A DNA stretch of 64,000 bases from Acidobacteriaceae bacterium KBS 146. Its GTDB lineage: Bacteria; Acidobacteriota; Terriglobia; Terriglobales; Acidobacteriaceae. Below are positions 42,338 through 50,588 of this stretch, piece by piece; within the stretch, counting starts at the first letter, position 1; the number at the start of each line of letters is the position of its first letter. The position numbers and the translations under genes are program-made. A model generated the notes under the pieces. It had not been told where the DNA came from. It was given only the letters and a program-made list of their open reading frames with translations, and did not search any database. Location of the stretch: the NCBI GenBank assembly GCA_000688615.1, contig JHVA01000001.1:2108001-2172000 (forward strand), written 5' to 3'.

Positions 42338-42793
42338 CTACTCCTGCTTTCGTTCCCCTGCTCCCGCCACGGCTTTGTTCATGGCCTCGAGACTTGCCCA
42401 CATCCCGGCCCATTCCCGTTCCGTCATTCCCTTGCGCAGCTCTTCTCCTGCCCTGCGCCACGCCGGTCGCGCCTCTCGCAACTTCGCTCTTCCCGCCGCA
42501 GTCAAAGAGATGCTTCTTCGCCGCGCATCCTTCCCAGGCGCCGATTCCACCCAACCTCTTTCTCGCAGCAGCTTCAGGTTGCGAGAGAGCGTCGTCTTAT
42601 CCATCCCCAGCATCTGCCCCAGCGACGCCTGTCCCTTGTCCTGCGCCGCATCGAGTGTCATCAGCAGCGCAAACTGCGCAGCTTCGATGCCTGCCTCCGA
42701 CAGACAGGCATCGTAAAACTGCGTCATCAGCCGAGCCGTGCGCCTTGTCGCCGCCAGCGCGCATGGCGCATCCTCTATTCGTCTTCCATTCAT
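42338..42793 (-). CDS. MarR-family transcriptional regulator
   Basis: 151 residues from the ATG at 42791-42793 (MNGRRIEDAPCALAATRRTA). The winged helix-turn-helix is at about residues 55-105: ASLGQMLGMDKTTLSRNLKL as HTH, DARRRSISLTAAG as the wing. N- and C-terminal helices form the dimer interface. Cys11 and Cys29 in the dimerisation helices could sense electrophiles or oxidants. It is the second gene of a four-gene operon, and the first gene is preceded by palindromes of the size MarR dimers bind, so auto-repression is likely. Ligand unknown. Confidence 0.9.
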   Translation of the reverse strand: MNGRRIEDAPCALAATRRTARLMTQFYDACLSEAGIEAAQFALLMTLDAAQDKGQASLGQMLGMDKTTLSRNLKLLRERGWVESAPGKDARRRSISLTAAGRAKLREARPAWRRAGEELRKGMTEREWAGMWASLEAMNKAVAGAGERKQE

Positions 42794-42803
42794 TGCTTTA
42801 ACC

Positions 42804-43220
42804 CTACTTCGCTTCACTCTCTCCCGGCTGTGGCTGGGTCAGAAACCGCATAGGGGCCAGCGGCCCTACCGGAATAAACTCCAGATCAACCATCCCAGCC
42901 TTGTCCAGCGGCAACGACTCCATAATTGCCCTGGCCTCCTCTACCGTCGAGCAACGCAGGAAGAAGACCACTCCCTTGCCATCTGCTCGCGAATACCACT
43001 GACCGATCTTGCCGTTCAGATACAACAGCATCGTCTCCCGAGCCTCTTCTGGCAGCACCTTCATCAGATCGGACAGACTCACGCTCGGCTTTCGTGTGAG
43101 AAGCACCATCACATCGGTTACCTGCACAGGAGGAGGCGAAGGCACAGCGGCTGCCAGTGGCTGTGCCTGCATACCCATACCGGCACTAAGAACAAGTGCA
43201 GAAAGACTGAGAAGGCTCAT
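42804..43220 (-). CDS. Secreted YCII/muconolactone-isomerase-like protein, first gene of MarR operon
   Basis: 138 residues. A signal peptide (SLLSLSALVLSAGMGMQAQP) is followed by a ferredoxin-like alpha-beta domain (VTDVMVLLTRKPSVSLSDLM, GVVFFLRCSTVEEARAIMES, VDLEFIPVGPLAPMRFL). The DLEFIPVGPLAPMRFL ending with an EEARAIMESLPL helix matches dimeric YCII and muconolactone delta-isomerase-like proteins. Those are cytoplasmic, so the export signal is unusual. AAAGGAG precedes the ATG, and an 18-bp palindrome lies directly upstream. Function unknown. Confidence 0.72.
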   Translation of the reverse strand: MSLLSLSALVLSAGMGMQAQPLAAAVPSPPPVQVTDVMVLLTRKPSVSLSDLMKVLPEEARETMLLYLNGKIGQWYSRADGKGVVFFLRCSTVEEARAIMESLPLDKAGMVDLEFIPVGPLAPMRFLTQPQPGESEAK

Positions 43221-43231
43221 AAAACTCCTTT

Positions 43232-43249
43232 AAGTTGCATATGCAACTT
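43232..43249. promoter_or_regulatory. Perfect 18-bp palindrome, probable MarR operator
   Basis: AAGTTGCATATGCAACTT at 43232-43249 is a perfect inverted repeat. It abuts the AAAGGAG ribosome binding site of the first gene of the MarR operon, so a bound dimer would block transcript initiation or early elongation. The length and central TTGCATATGCAA fit typical MarR/SlyA operators. Its position between the operon and divergent kdsA is where auto-regulation would act. Confidence 0.78.
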
Positions 43250-43257
43250 TCTTAATT

Positions 43258-43273
43258 GTTGTAGATGCAACTT
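43258..43273. promoter_or_regulatory. Second, imperfect copy of the MarR-type operator
   Basis: GTTGTAG-ATGCAAC at 43258-43271 followed by TT repeats the right half ATGCAACTT of the first palindrome exactly and its left half with two mismatches. The centres are 24 bp apart, a little over two helical turns, which allows cooperative binding by two dimers. Confidence 0.6.
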
Positions 43274-43331
43274 TCGGGAAGATCGCTCCAAAAACTTTGC
43301 CGCCTTTCTTCGCCGTGGTCAAATATCTCTT

Positions 43332-44168
43332 GTGAGCAACGCAACCAGCCATCCCTTCGATATCGGCAACGTCTCTGTGGGCCGTGGAAAGCTCTTTCTG
43401 ATCGCGGGTCCCTGCGTCATCGAATCCGAGCAGCATGCGCGCATGATGGCTGATTCCATCCAGCGAATCACCTCTGACCTCGGCATCCCGTACATCTTCA
43501 AAGCCAGCTATGACAAAGCCAATCGCACATCGATCCATAGTTTTCGCGGACCCGGCGTAGTCGAGGGAACACGTATCCTGCGGGTCATTCGAGAGGCGAA
43601 TAACCTTCCTGTTCTAACGGACGTCCACACTGCGGAGAGCTGTGCGAAAGTCGCTGAAGCTGTGGACCTATTGCAGATTCCAGCGTTCCTCTGCCGACAG
43701 ACCGATCTTCTGATTGCAGCTGCCGAGGCCGCCCGAGAACACAACCGGGCCGTCAACATCAAGAAGGGTCAGTTCGTCGCACCCTCCGATATGCGCCATG
43801 CTGTGGAAAAAGTCCGGGAGGGCGGCTGCGCTCGCGTTTCGCTGACGGAGCGGGGGGTCAGCTTCGGATACAACAACCTGGTTGTCGATATGCGTTCGCT
43901 TCCGGTTCTGCGCAGCTTCGCTCCGGTCATCTTCGATGGAACTCATTCAGTGCAAACGCCTTCGGCAGCCAACGGGGTCTCCGGAGGACAGCCTGAATTC
44001 ATTCCGGTGCTCACCCGGGCTGCGGTGGCAGCCGGAGTGGACGGTGTCTTTCTCGAGGTCCACGACGATCCGCCCCATGCCAAATCGGACGGAGCGAATG
44101 CCCTGCACCTGAACCATCTTCGGGGCATTCTCGAACAACTTCTTGCAATTCACCAGATAGTGACCTAG
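43332..44168 (+). CDS. kdsA: 3-deoxy-8-phosphooctulonate (KDO8P) synthase
   Basis: 278 residues from a GTG at 43332 (VSNATSHPFDIGNVSVGRGK), the usual KdsA length; a much longer open frame upstream runs antisense to the MarR operon and is not coding. FLIAGPCVIESEQHARMMAD, YIFKASYDKANRTSIHSFRG, FLCRQTDLL and NIKKGQFVAPSDM are diagnostic. It condenses phosphoenolpyruvate with arabinose 5-phosphate for lipopolysaccharide Kdo. The PTG/AAGVDGVFLEVHDDPPHAKS-like end is intact. The ribosome binding site is weak. The gene is separate from other lipopolysaccharide genes. Confidence 0.95.
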   Translation: MSNATSHPFDIGNVSVGRGKLFLIAGPCVIESEQHARMMADSIQRITSDLGIPYIFKASYDKANRTSIHSFRGPGVVEGTRILRVIREANNLPVLTDVHTAESCAKVAEAVDLLQIPAFLCRQTDLLIAAAEAAREHNRAVNIKKGQFVAPSDMRHAVEKVREGGCARVSLTERGVSFGYNNLVVDMRSLPVLRSFAPVIFDGTHSVQTPSAANGVSGGQPEFIPVLTRAAVAAGVDGVFLEVHDDPPHAKSDGANALHLNHLRGILEQLLAIHQIVT

Positions 44169-44238
44169 CATCTTCCTTGACTCCCCGACCCGTCTCCTTG
44201 GTTCTCCTTTCGGTGTTGTTACTTCCCAAAGAAAGTTA

Positions 44239-44268
44239 AAAAAAACGGCCCCTCGCATGAGGGGCCAA
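44239..44268 (-). terminator. Rho-independent terminator for the OmpA-like gene
   Basis: On the minus strand GGCCCCTC-ATGC-GAGGGGCC is an 8-bp stem with a four-base loop, followed by G and eight T residues. It lies about 130 bases beyond the OmpA-like stop and is convergent with kdsA. Confidence 0.8.
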
Positions 44269-44349
44269 TCTGCCTTGGTTCTCTCTGGTTAGGAGAGTCT
44301 ATTGCGGGAGTGATCTAAGCCACTCGCCGACAAACCGTTCTAAACTTGC

Positions 44350-44382
44350 GGGCGGTACGGAGCTGCTCCATACCGCCCTTTT
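44350..44382. terminator. Strong hairpin just after the OmpA-like gene, possible terminator
   Basis: GGGCGGTA and TACCGCCC with an inner GGAG/CTCC pair and one mismatch form an almost continuous 12-bp stem (44350-44378), followed by only four T on the plus strand and a poor U-tract on the minus strand. It may assist termination of either convergent gene or protect the OmpA-like mRNA end. Confidence 0.45.
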
Positions 44383-44397
44383 GGGGGAGGGCCTACA

Positions 44398-45315
44398 CTA
44401 CTGATTTGCCTCGGGTGGAGCGCTGACGCCCGATGCTGAACTTGGGGGCGCGGCGGGTACCGAGTTCGATGCAGAGTTGGAGTCCATCGTTGCCAGGCTG
44501 TTATGCAGCAACGTTACGCGAACCCCGTTGGTGACAGCCTTTTCGCCATCTACAGGCTTAGCCGTGTTCTTTCCAAGACCGGAGCGATAGATCCGGTAGA
44601 CCGGAACCTGATGTTCCGTCACGAGATAACGTACAACCGCATCGGCCATCGCCTGCGAGTTCTGGACGCCGGAACGGCTGTAACCCTGAACCTCGACGAT
44701 ATATCCCTTCTCATTAGCGAGCTTCGCGGCTACGTCGTCCAGCTCTCCTTTTGCCTTTGGACCAAGGGTCGTTCGGCCTGAGGCAAACGGGACCGAGGTC
44801 GAAGCGATCTCCTGATACTGATCGAGGTGAGTTACCGTGTTATTAAGGGACGCGGTGCGAGTGCTGGCACTGGTTGCCAGCTGCTGTGCGGCGTTGGCAC
44901 GGTTAGCCGCAGCAGCAGCATGCTGATCGGCCAGCTCGGCTGCGCTCTGTGCCTTGTTGATACCGCTCGTTGCACGGCTGTCTACGTCGCGAATGTCATT
45001 TGCGTTCTTTGCCTGAAGCTGGTCCAGCTCGTTGGTGCGATCCTTGATCGGATCGACTTGTCTGTGAACCCACTTCTTGCGAGCCAGCGGATTCATGTGA
45101 CCCCAGAATCCTTCTTTGGACTGATTCTCCAGAGGCTTTCCAGTGGCGTAGGTCGACTTGTCATCGACGCTCATCTGACTTCCAGCTGCAGGGGCAGTCG
45201 CTGTGTCCTGTCCCGAGGGAGTGGCTTGAGTAGCAGATTGAGCCAGCGCGCTCATACTCATCGCGGTGCCGAGTACTACAACTGAGAGACCAAATTTAGT
45301 TCCGGTTTTCATCAT
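44398..45315 (-). CDS. OmpA-family outer-membrane/peptidoglycan-associated protein
   Basis: 305 residues from the ATG at 45313-45315, with GAGGAG seven bases upstream. A signal peptide (FGLSVVVLGTAMSMSALAQS) is followed by a linker, an Ala/Asn/Gln-rich coiled-coil stretch (about residues 110-165, ADQHAAAAANRANAAQQLAT) and an OmpA C-terminal peptidoglycan-binding domain (about 175-280: VPFASGRTTLGPKAKGELDD, VEVQGYSRSGVQNSQAMADA, VYRIYRSGLGKN). It probably tethers the outer membrane to peptidoglycan. There is no N-terminal eight-strand barrel. A 7-bp inverted repeat sits in the leader. Confidence 0.88.
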   Translation of the reverse strand: MMKTGTKFGLSVVVLGTAMSMSALAQSATQATPSGQDTATAPAAGSQMSVDDKSTYATGKPLENQSKEGFWGHMNPLARKKWVHRQVDPIKDRTNELDQLQAKNANDIRDVDSRATSGINKAQSAAELADQHAAAAANRANAAQQLATSASTRTASLNNTVTHLDQYQEIASTSVPFASGRTTLGPKAKGELDDVAAKLANEKGYIVEVQGYSRSGVQNSQAMADAVVRYLVTEHQVPVYRIYRSGLGKNTAKPVDGEKAVTNGVRVTLLHNSLATMDSNSASNSVPAAPPSSASGVSAPPEANQ

Positions 45316-45335
45316 GTTTTCGCTCCTCATGCACT

Positions 45336-45355
45336 GCGTCTGCCGTTTCAGACGC
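45336..45355. promoter_or_regulatory. Inverted repeat in the leader of the OmpA-like gene
   Basis: GCGTCTG-CCGTTT-CAGACGC (45336-45355) is a perfect 7-bp inverted repeat 20 bases before the start codon of the OmpA-like gene. In RNA it would be a stable stem just upstream of the GAGGAG site; as DNA it could be an operator. OmpA mRNAs in other bacteria have stabilising leader stems. Confidence 0.4.
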
Positions 45356-45552
45356 CTGTACACTCGGATATGTAGCATGTCCGGTGCCAAACCGCTTTCT
45401 CGCTAACTATGCTGAAAATAAAGGGTTTGCGTTTTTCTACAGGTGGGAAAAATTGTGGGGGTCCTGGCCTACACCTGCAATTTCTTCCGGGTGCCCAGTA
45501 AGTATTTCTGGTCCAACCCGACAGGCATCGTCTTTCTCCCGCGGAAACGGAA

Positions 45553-46188
45553 CTACTTCTTATCTACCTTGATGATGCGGACCTCCGGCATCTGCATGTT
45601 CCAATTCCCCGGAATCGACTCGAAGATAAGCCGGAACTCGCGGTCATCTCCTGGCTTCAAGGGAGCCGACCGAACCGGCTGCGTGTCGACATAGGGTTCG
45701 CGGGTGCGGATGAGCGAGAGGGGGAGGGTTTCCACCTGCGGAGGCATCTGCTCCTCGTTTTTGAACAGGACCTGCACGGTGATGCCGGTTACTTCAGATG
45801 AGCCGGTATTGCGGATTTCGCCGTCGATAAAAGTCGATTTTCCGCCGGAGAGGCTGGTCGATTCGCTCATCTTGAGTTGCGAGATGGGCAGGCTGGAGGA
45901 GTAACCATCTAAAGGCTGAACGCCGGTTACGGCCGCTGTCTTCCGATGACCCGCCAGCACCAGCGCGCCGAGGACCGCAAGGACAACGGCACCGGCAACG
46001 AGCCACGCAGAGAGAGGCATGCCGGTCGACCGCGTCGGTGGAGGGGTGAATATCTCCGAGGAGGGCGCCGGATTGACGGAGATGGGCGGGTTCCTTCGAT
46101 CGCCGGTTCCCTGTCCTCCGGCTGCTGGATTTCCGGTTGGATTTCCTGTAACGCCCGAACCTTCTGTTCTGTTTTCCAGATCGCTCAT
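45553..46188 (-). CDS. Membrane-anchored protein, DUF2393/FxLYD-like
   Basis: 211 residues. A Gly/Pro/Asn-rich cytoplasmic region (1-55) is followed by one membrane helix (about 57-79, LSAWLVAGAVVLAVLGALVL) and an external beta-sandwich domain (about 95-211): STFIDGEIRNTGSSEVTGIT, VQVLFKNEEQ and a C-terminal PGDDREFRLIFESIPGNWNM. The FIDGEIRNTG and VQVLF pattern matches DUF2393/FxLYD modules found across Acidobacteria. Function unknown. It lies upstream of the OmpA-like gene on the same strand, but 160 bases apart. Confidence 0.75.
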   Translation of the reverse strand: MSDLENRTEGSGVTGNPTGNPAAGGQGTGDRRNPPISVNPAPSSEIFTPPPTRSTGMPLSAWLVAGAVVLAVLGALVLAGHRKTAAVTGVQPLDGYSSSLPISQLKMSESTSLSGGKSTFIDGEIRNTGSSEVTGITVQVLFKNEEQMPPQVETLPLSLIRTREPYVDTQPVRSAPLKPGDDREFRLIFESIPGNWNMQMPEVRIIKVDKK

Positions 46189-46366
46189 AATCTGGCGAGG
46201 ATTTTATACCGGACGCTCAGGAATCCGAATGTCCCATCGAGTGGATGGACACGCAAAGCTTCTTATTTCCATAGTTAGCGTAATTTTCATGACAAAAAAA
46301 CAGTTATGGGTGCATCATCATGGCAACAGCTTTCATCTACTGCTTTTAGAGCAGGAGAACTGAGCC

Positions 46367-46567
46367 ATGACTCCCCCCATTGCGTTCCGATCCGACAAAA
46401 ACTCAGACTTGAAGGGCTCGGTGCTGGAGATTCGGCCGCCGACTGCGGTTCCCTGTGCCACCAGAGGTCCTGCTTCCGCTCCTTCAACATCCGTACGAAG
46501 CGCTGATTATGCCTATCGCATCGCCGCCCTGACGGCGGGACTGGTGCTGCTCGCTACAGTCATGTAG
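46367..46567 (+). CDS. Small single-helix membrane protein
   Basis: 66 residues with a soluble N-terminus and one C-terminal hydrophobic helix (YRIAALTAGLVLLATVM), a tail-anchored layout. AGGAGA stands eight bases before the ATG, which is the main evidence that it is translated. I do not recognise the family. Its stop is six bases from the end of the convergent DnaC-like gene. Confidence 0.5.
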   Translation: MTPPIAFRSDKNSDLKGSVLEIRPPTAVPCATRGPASAPSTSVRSADYAYRIAALTAGLVLLATVM

Positions 46568-46573
46568 GTCTTA

Positions 46574-47332
46574 TCAGGCGAAGCTTGCCCGTTTGACCTT
46601 CTGACGAAAGTCCTCTCCCTGCATCTCGACCACAACGCACATCTCCTGCAGACGCGATCGCATCCGTTCCCCGATCCGATCTCCCAGGGTCTCCTCGCGG
46701 AGGCGGCCTGAGGCATCTCCGCCTACGGCCCCTAAGGGAGAGCTGTTCGGGTAGTTGGTCGTAATGATCGTGGTCCGCCGGTCGTTATAGCGAGTGTTGA
46801 GGATATGGGCGACGGTGTCCCACACCCAGTCAGTCGGCTTGGCGGCACCCAGTTCGTCCAGGACCAGGACCTCCGCCTCAAAGACGGGACGGAGAATTTC
46901 GAGCTCCGTCTCGCGGACCTGGGCGTTATAGCTGTTCTGGACCTGCTTCAGAAGGTCGCGGTAGTCGTAAAAGAGTCCTGTTGCACCGCGATCGATGACC
47001 AGCGACTGCAGGATGCCCACGGCAAGATGCGTCTTCCCTACGCCGATATTTCCCGTAAGGAGCAGGCCGGTTCCATCGGTCTCCAGCGGATAGCTCTCGA
47101 CAAAGCGCTTTGCGCGCAGCAGAGCTGCGCCGAGAGATCGATGGGATGAGGGAAAGTTTGTCTCATAGCTTTCGAGCGTGCAGTGCTCATAACGCCGTGG
47201 GATAGCCGCACGCTTCACCCGAAGCCGGGCACGTTCCTGGATGCGGCAGATGCAATCTTCGGCAAACCTGCGGCCATCGCGCTCGACGATCCGCAGCCCC
47301 GCACCTTCGCAGATGGAACAAACCTCAGCCAT
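46574..47332 (-). CDS. DnaC/IstB-like AAA+ ATPase with N-terminal zinc motif
   Basis: 252 residues from the ATG at 47330-47332 (MAEVCSICEGAGLRIVERDG); upstream codons in the same frame are not protein-like. CSIC and CIC near residues 5-35 form a likely zinc site. Walker A is GNIGVGKTHLAVG and Walker B VLVLDELGA, with sensor-1 TTIITTNYP. This matches helicase-loader proteins DnaC and DnaI and the IstB transposition helper. There is no transposase next to it, so a replication role is more likely than IstB. The start has a modest GGAAAG ribosome binding site. Confidence 0.88.
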   Translation of the reverse strand: MAEVCSICEGAGLRIVERDGRRFAEDCICRIQERARLRVKRAAIPRRYEHCTLESYETNFPSSHRSLGAALLRAKRFVESYPLETDGTGLLLTGNIGVGKTHLAVGILQSLVIDRGATGLFYDYRDLLKQVQNSYNAQVRETELEILRPVFEAEVLVLDELGAAKPTDWVWDTVAHILNTRYNDRRTTIITTNYPNSSPLGAVGGDASGRLREETLGDRIGERMRSRLQEMCVVVEMQGEDFRQKVKRASFA

Positions 47333-47405
47333 TGGTCTTTCCAGTATCGCAGGAGCGGCTTCACCCTGTTGCTGTGAGAAACCCGGCTGCGCGCAGGAAA
47401 TCTTT

Positions 47406-49940
47406 CTATTCGGTCCGGAGGGCCTCCATGGGATCGATCGAGGCGGCTCTCTTTGCCGGAATGAGCCCTGCAATTACGGCGGCCACGCCGAGCACTCCCA
47501 GCGCTGCAATCAGCACGGATGCATCGACCCGGATGATGCCATAGAGCTGGGCGCGCACAAATCGTGCACAGGCCATAGCCACTGGAATCCCGAGGGCGAG
47601 CCCGATGAGTGCCTGCGCCATTGCGCCCCGCAGGATCATGGCGACGACGCCGGTACGGTCGGCTCCCAGGGCCATACGGATGCCGATCTCCTGGGTCCTG
47701 CGCACTACGGTGTATGCCGTGACGCCATACAGACCGATAGCTGCAAGCAGCAACGCCAGACCGCCGAACATCAGCGTCAGTCGCGACAGCATCCTCTCCT
47801 GGGTGAACCGGTCGGCGATCTGCGCATCGAAGGTCTGGAACTTCACCACCGTAAGATTCGGGTTGATTCCGGCCAGCGTCCTCCGTGCGATCGTCTCCAT
47901 CTCGCTCATCGGATGGTCTGTTTGGATCACGAGCGCTCCGGCGTACACGTCAAGGTCTTCCTGAATTGGCCCATTGCTGGCCGGCCGCTGCAGCGTAGGA
48001 ACGAAGACCATCAGGTGATCGGTCCAGCGAACGCTGGTGTAGACGGTATCCTCGACCACGCCGACGATTTCAAAGTCTCCCGGATGAGAATCTCCTGTGC
48101 CGATCCGTCTTCCGATGGGATTGCCGTCCCCAAAAAACTTCTTCGCAAATGCCTTATTCACAACTGCCACCATGGGGGCTGTGGGGGTATCGCCGATGCC
48201 AATTCCGCGCCCTGCCAGCACCTTTGTCCCTACGGAATCGAAGTACTCCGGATTGACTCTCAGGACGGAGGCACCGTGGATCACCTTCGGCATTCCCTCC
48301 ACCTGCCATCCCCAGCCGTTGTTGTTGTCTTCCATGGGCGTATAGCTTGTAATCCCCACCTTCACGACTCCTGGAATCGCATGGAACCTGTCCTCCATCT
48401 CGCGGTAGAGAGCCTCCAATTGCGGCTGTTTATATCCGGCTGCCTGCGGGTTGATATGCACGAGATACCGGTTTCGCGCGTCCAGCTTCATGTCCGTGGA
48501 TTCCAGCTTCCTCAGGCTTTGGGCAAACAATCCCGCGCCCACCAGCAGCACAAACGACAACCCCGCCTGCAATACGACCAGGGTCTTCTGGAGCTTCGAG
48601 GCTCCACTGGTGGTCGTCCTTGCACCACTGCGCAGCACATCCGCCGGCTCAGCCCTGGACGCCATCCATGCGGGAGCCACTCCGAACAGCACCCCCGTTA
48701 ACATGCTTAGACCGAAGGCGAACCCAGCTACCTGCCATGAAGGGTTGGCCTCAATGGGAACGCTCTGTTCTCCCGGGAACGCCAGTGCAAGCAGCATCCG
48801 CGTGCCACCATAGGCCACGGCGAGCCCCAGTGCGCCTCCCAGTCCCGAAAGCAGAACGCTCTCGGTCAGCAGCTGCCGAACGAGTCTCGTGCGTCCGGCT
48901 CCCATTGCGGCGCGAACCGACATCTCAACCTTGCGGGCCATGCCGCGCACCAGCAGCAGGTTCGCGATGTTCGCGCATGCCACCAGCAGCACAAGACCCG
49001 CAATCCAGGTCAGCAGATGCAGCTGCTCTCCATACTGCTTCTGCATCCATTGAATGCCGGCACCGGCCGGCGTCAGCGTGACGTGCGTCTTTGCGAACTT
49101 CTCCTTGCCTTCTGCCGAGGTGAAGTTCAGGTTTGTCTTCAGCAGCGCCTGCCGCAGCGCGGCGCTCAACTTCTGCTGCAAGGACGGCATCGCCGTTCCC
49201 GGCTTCACTCTTCCGACGATGTAGAGCCAGTTCGTATTCGGGTCATGGACGTAGGAGACTCCCATAATCTCCGGCATCGTCTCAATCGGCAGGTAGTAAT
49301 CGGGCGGAGTCGCCAGCAGCCTGTCTCCGTAGAAGCCTTTCGGAACCACACCGATCACGGTCACGGGCTTGGTGTTGATCCAGAACGTGCCTCCGACAAT
49401 GTTCGGATCGCCCCCAAAATCCCGCTGCCACGCCGTGTAGCTGATCACCGCGGTCATCGGAGCTCCCTTGGCATCGTCTGCATCGGTAAAGAGCCTTCCC
49501 GCGTAGGAGCGCAGGCCGAAGGTGCGGAAGTAGTTTCCGGAGACATATTCTCCCATCACGGACTTCGGCAGGGCGTCCGGTCCGTCTCTGCGGACGGTCA
49601 CGGGCCTAAAACTGAACCCCGCCTGGATTGCGGCCAGCTCCTCGAACTCGGGAGCGTTTCTCTTCATCTGCTCGTAGGCCTCGGTCGGAAAGAGGGAGTA
49701 ATTTCCGTCTCTGGCCCAGCCAGAGCCCACACAGCAGGCTTCCGGGTCATCTCCGACCCGCACCAGCATTGCCGGATCGGCTACGGGAAGATTCCGCAGC
49801 AGGACGCTGTTGACCAAGGTGAAGATGGCGGCGTTGGCCCCGATTCCCAGAGCGAGTGTCAACAACACAGTCACGGTGAAGGCGGGGGTCTTCTTCAACT
49901 GCCGGAGGGCGTACCGGACATCCTGAATCAGGGTGCTCAT
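47406..49940 (-). CDS. Orphan ABC transporter permease, MacB-like (acidobacterial duplicated orphan permease type)
   Basis: 844 residues. QDVRYALRQLKKTPAFTVTV at the N-terminus is followed by a first membrane helix, a MacB-type periplasmic domain (about 50-290), an FtsX triple-helix block (about 320-430), a second periplasmic domain and a final FtsX block (about 730-840, RTQEIGIRMALGADRTGVVA). This is the duplicated MacB layout called ADOP (TIGR03434), expanded in Acidobacteria. No ATPase gene is nearby. It may work with a shared MacB ATPase or have a mechanotransmission role. AGGAG precedes the ATG. Confidence 0.9.
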   Translation of the reverse strand: MSTLIQDVRYALRQLKKTPAFTVTVLLTLALGIGANAAIFTLVNSVLLRNLPVADPAMLVRVGDDPEACCVGSGWARDGNYSLFPTEAYEQMKRNAPEFEELAAIQAGFSFRPVTVRRDGPDALPKSVMGEYVSGNYFRTFGLRSYAGRLFTDADDAKGAPMTAVISYTAWQRDFGGDPNIVGGTFWINTKPVTVIGVVPKGFYGDRLLATPPDYYLPIETMPEIMGVSYVHDPNTNWLYIVGRVKPGTAMPSLQQKLSAALRQALLKTNLNFTSAEGKEKFAKTHVTLTPAGAGIQWMQKQYGEQLHLLTWIAGLVLLVACANIANLLLVRGMARKVEMSVRAAMGAGRTRLVRQLLTESVLLSGLGGALGLAVAYGGTRMLLALAFPGEQSVPIEANPSWQVAGFAFGLSMLTGVLFGVAPAWMASRAEPADVLRSGARTTTSGASKLQKTLVVLQAGLSFVLLVGAGLFAQSLRKLESTDMKLDARNRYLVHINPQAAGYKQPQLEALYREMEDRFHAIPGVVKVGITSYTPMEDNNNGWGWQVEGMPKVIHGASVLRVNPEYFDSVGTKVLAGRGIGIGDTPTAPMVAVVNKAFAKKFFGDGNPIGRRIGTGDSHPGDFEIVGVVEDTVYTSVRWTDHLMVFVPTLQRPASNGPIQEDLDVYAGALVIQTDHPMSEMETIARRTLAGINPNLTVVKFQTFDAQIADRFTQERMLSRLTLMFGGLALLLAAIGLYGVTAYTVVRRTQEIGIRMALGADRTGVVAMILRGAMAQALIGLALGIPVAMACARFVRAQLYGIIRVDASVLIAALGVLGVAAVIAGLIPAKRAASIDPMEALRTE

Positions 49941-50277
49941 GGGTCGCTCCTTGTGCGTGTGTAGGAATGATGTGTCAGACGATGAGGGGGCACGCGCACA
50001 GCCACTTTATCCCGGCCATAACACGTTTAGAATCAGGACGGTTCGGTTCGTGGGGCGATGCCTCCCGTCCGAAAACGGAATCGGTTGTCCGAAGCCGGAC
50101 AGTGCACGGCCCAGGAGGCGGAGGTGGTAAGATAGAGAAAGCTTGCCGCCCGAAACGGCGTGGGGCTCGCGACAGGCACATCGATGTGACGTGACCATAC
50201 CGTTGCAAGCGATCCGCGAAACCGAACAAGCAATTCTGAAAGCGCAAGCGTAAAGAACGTCTTGCGAAAGGATCGTT
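49941..50277. other. 337-base region between the ABC permease and rpmE
   Basis: The two genes are divergent, so both promoters should lie here. A TAGAAT hexamer at about 50029-50034 and TAAGAT at 50128-50133 are possible -10 elements, but neither has a convincing -35 partner. AAAGGA lies six bases before the rpmE ATG. I see no riboswitch, L31 autoregulatory stem or small gene. Confidence 0.4.
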
Positions 50278-50511
<234 letters not shown>

Positions 50512-50533
50512 GCGGAGAGCGCGATTTACCAAG

Positions 50534-50575
50534 AAAGGCCTCCGCGAAACGGAGGCCTTTCTGTTGTTGAAGCTG
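50534..50575 (+). terminator. Rho-independent terminator after rpmE
   Basis: AAAGGCCTCCG (50534-50544), loop CGAAA, CGGAGGCCTTT (50550-50560) is a perfect 11-bp stem followed by CTGTTGTTG. It ends rpmE transcription and also reads as a terminator stem on the other strand. The next gene starts 28 bases after the stem. Confidence 0.85.
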
Positions 50576-50588
50576 ACGGGAGATCAGC

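Noticed and set aside
42738-43331. Long N-terminal extension of kdsA
   Set aside because: The extension runs antisense through the MarR operon and its operators; KdsA length and motifs begin at the GTG at 43332.
47241-48701. 486-codon open frame on the plus strand opposite the ABC permease
   Set aside because: It is antisense to a clear MacB-like protein, has low-complexity His/Arg/Pro composition, no ribosome binding site and no domain. Such frames are usual opposite GC-rich genes.
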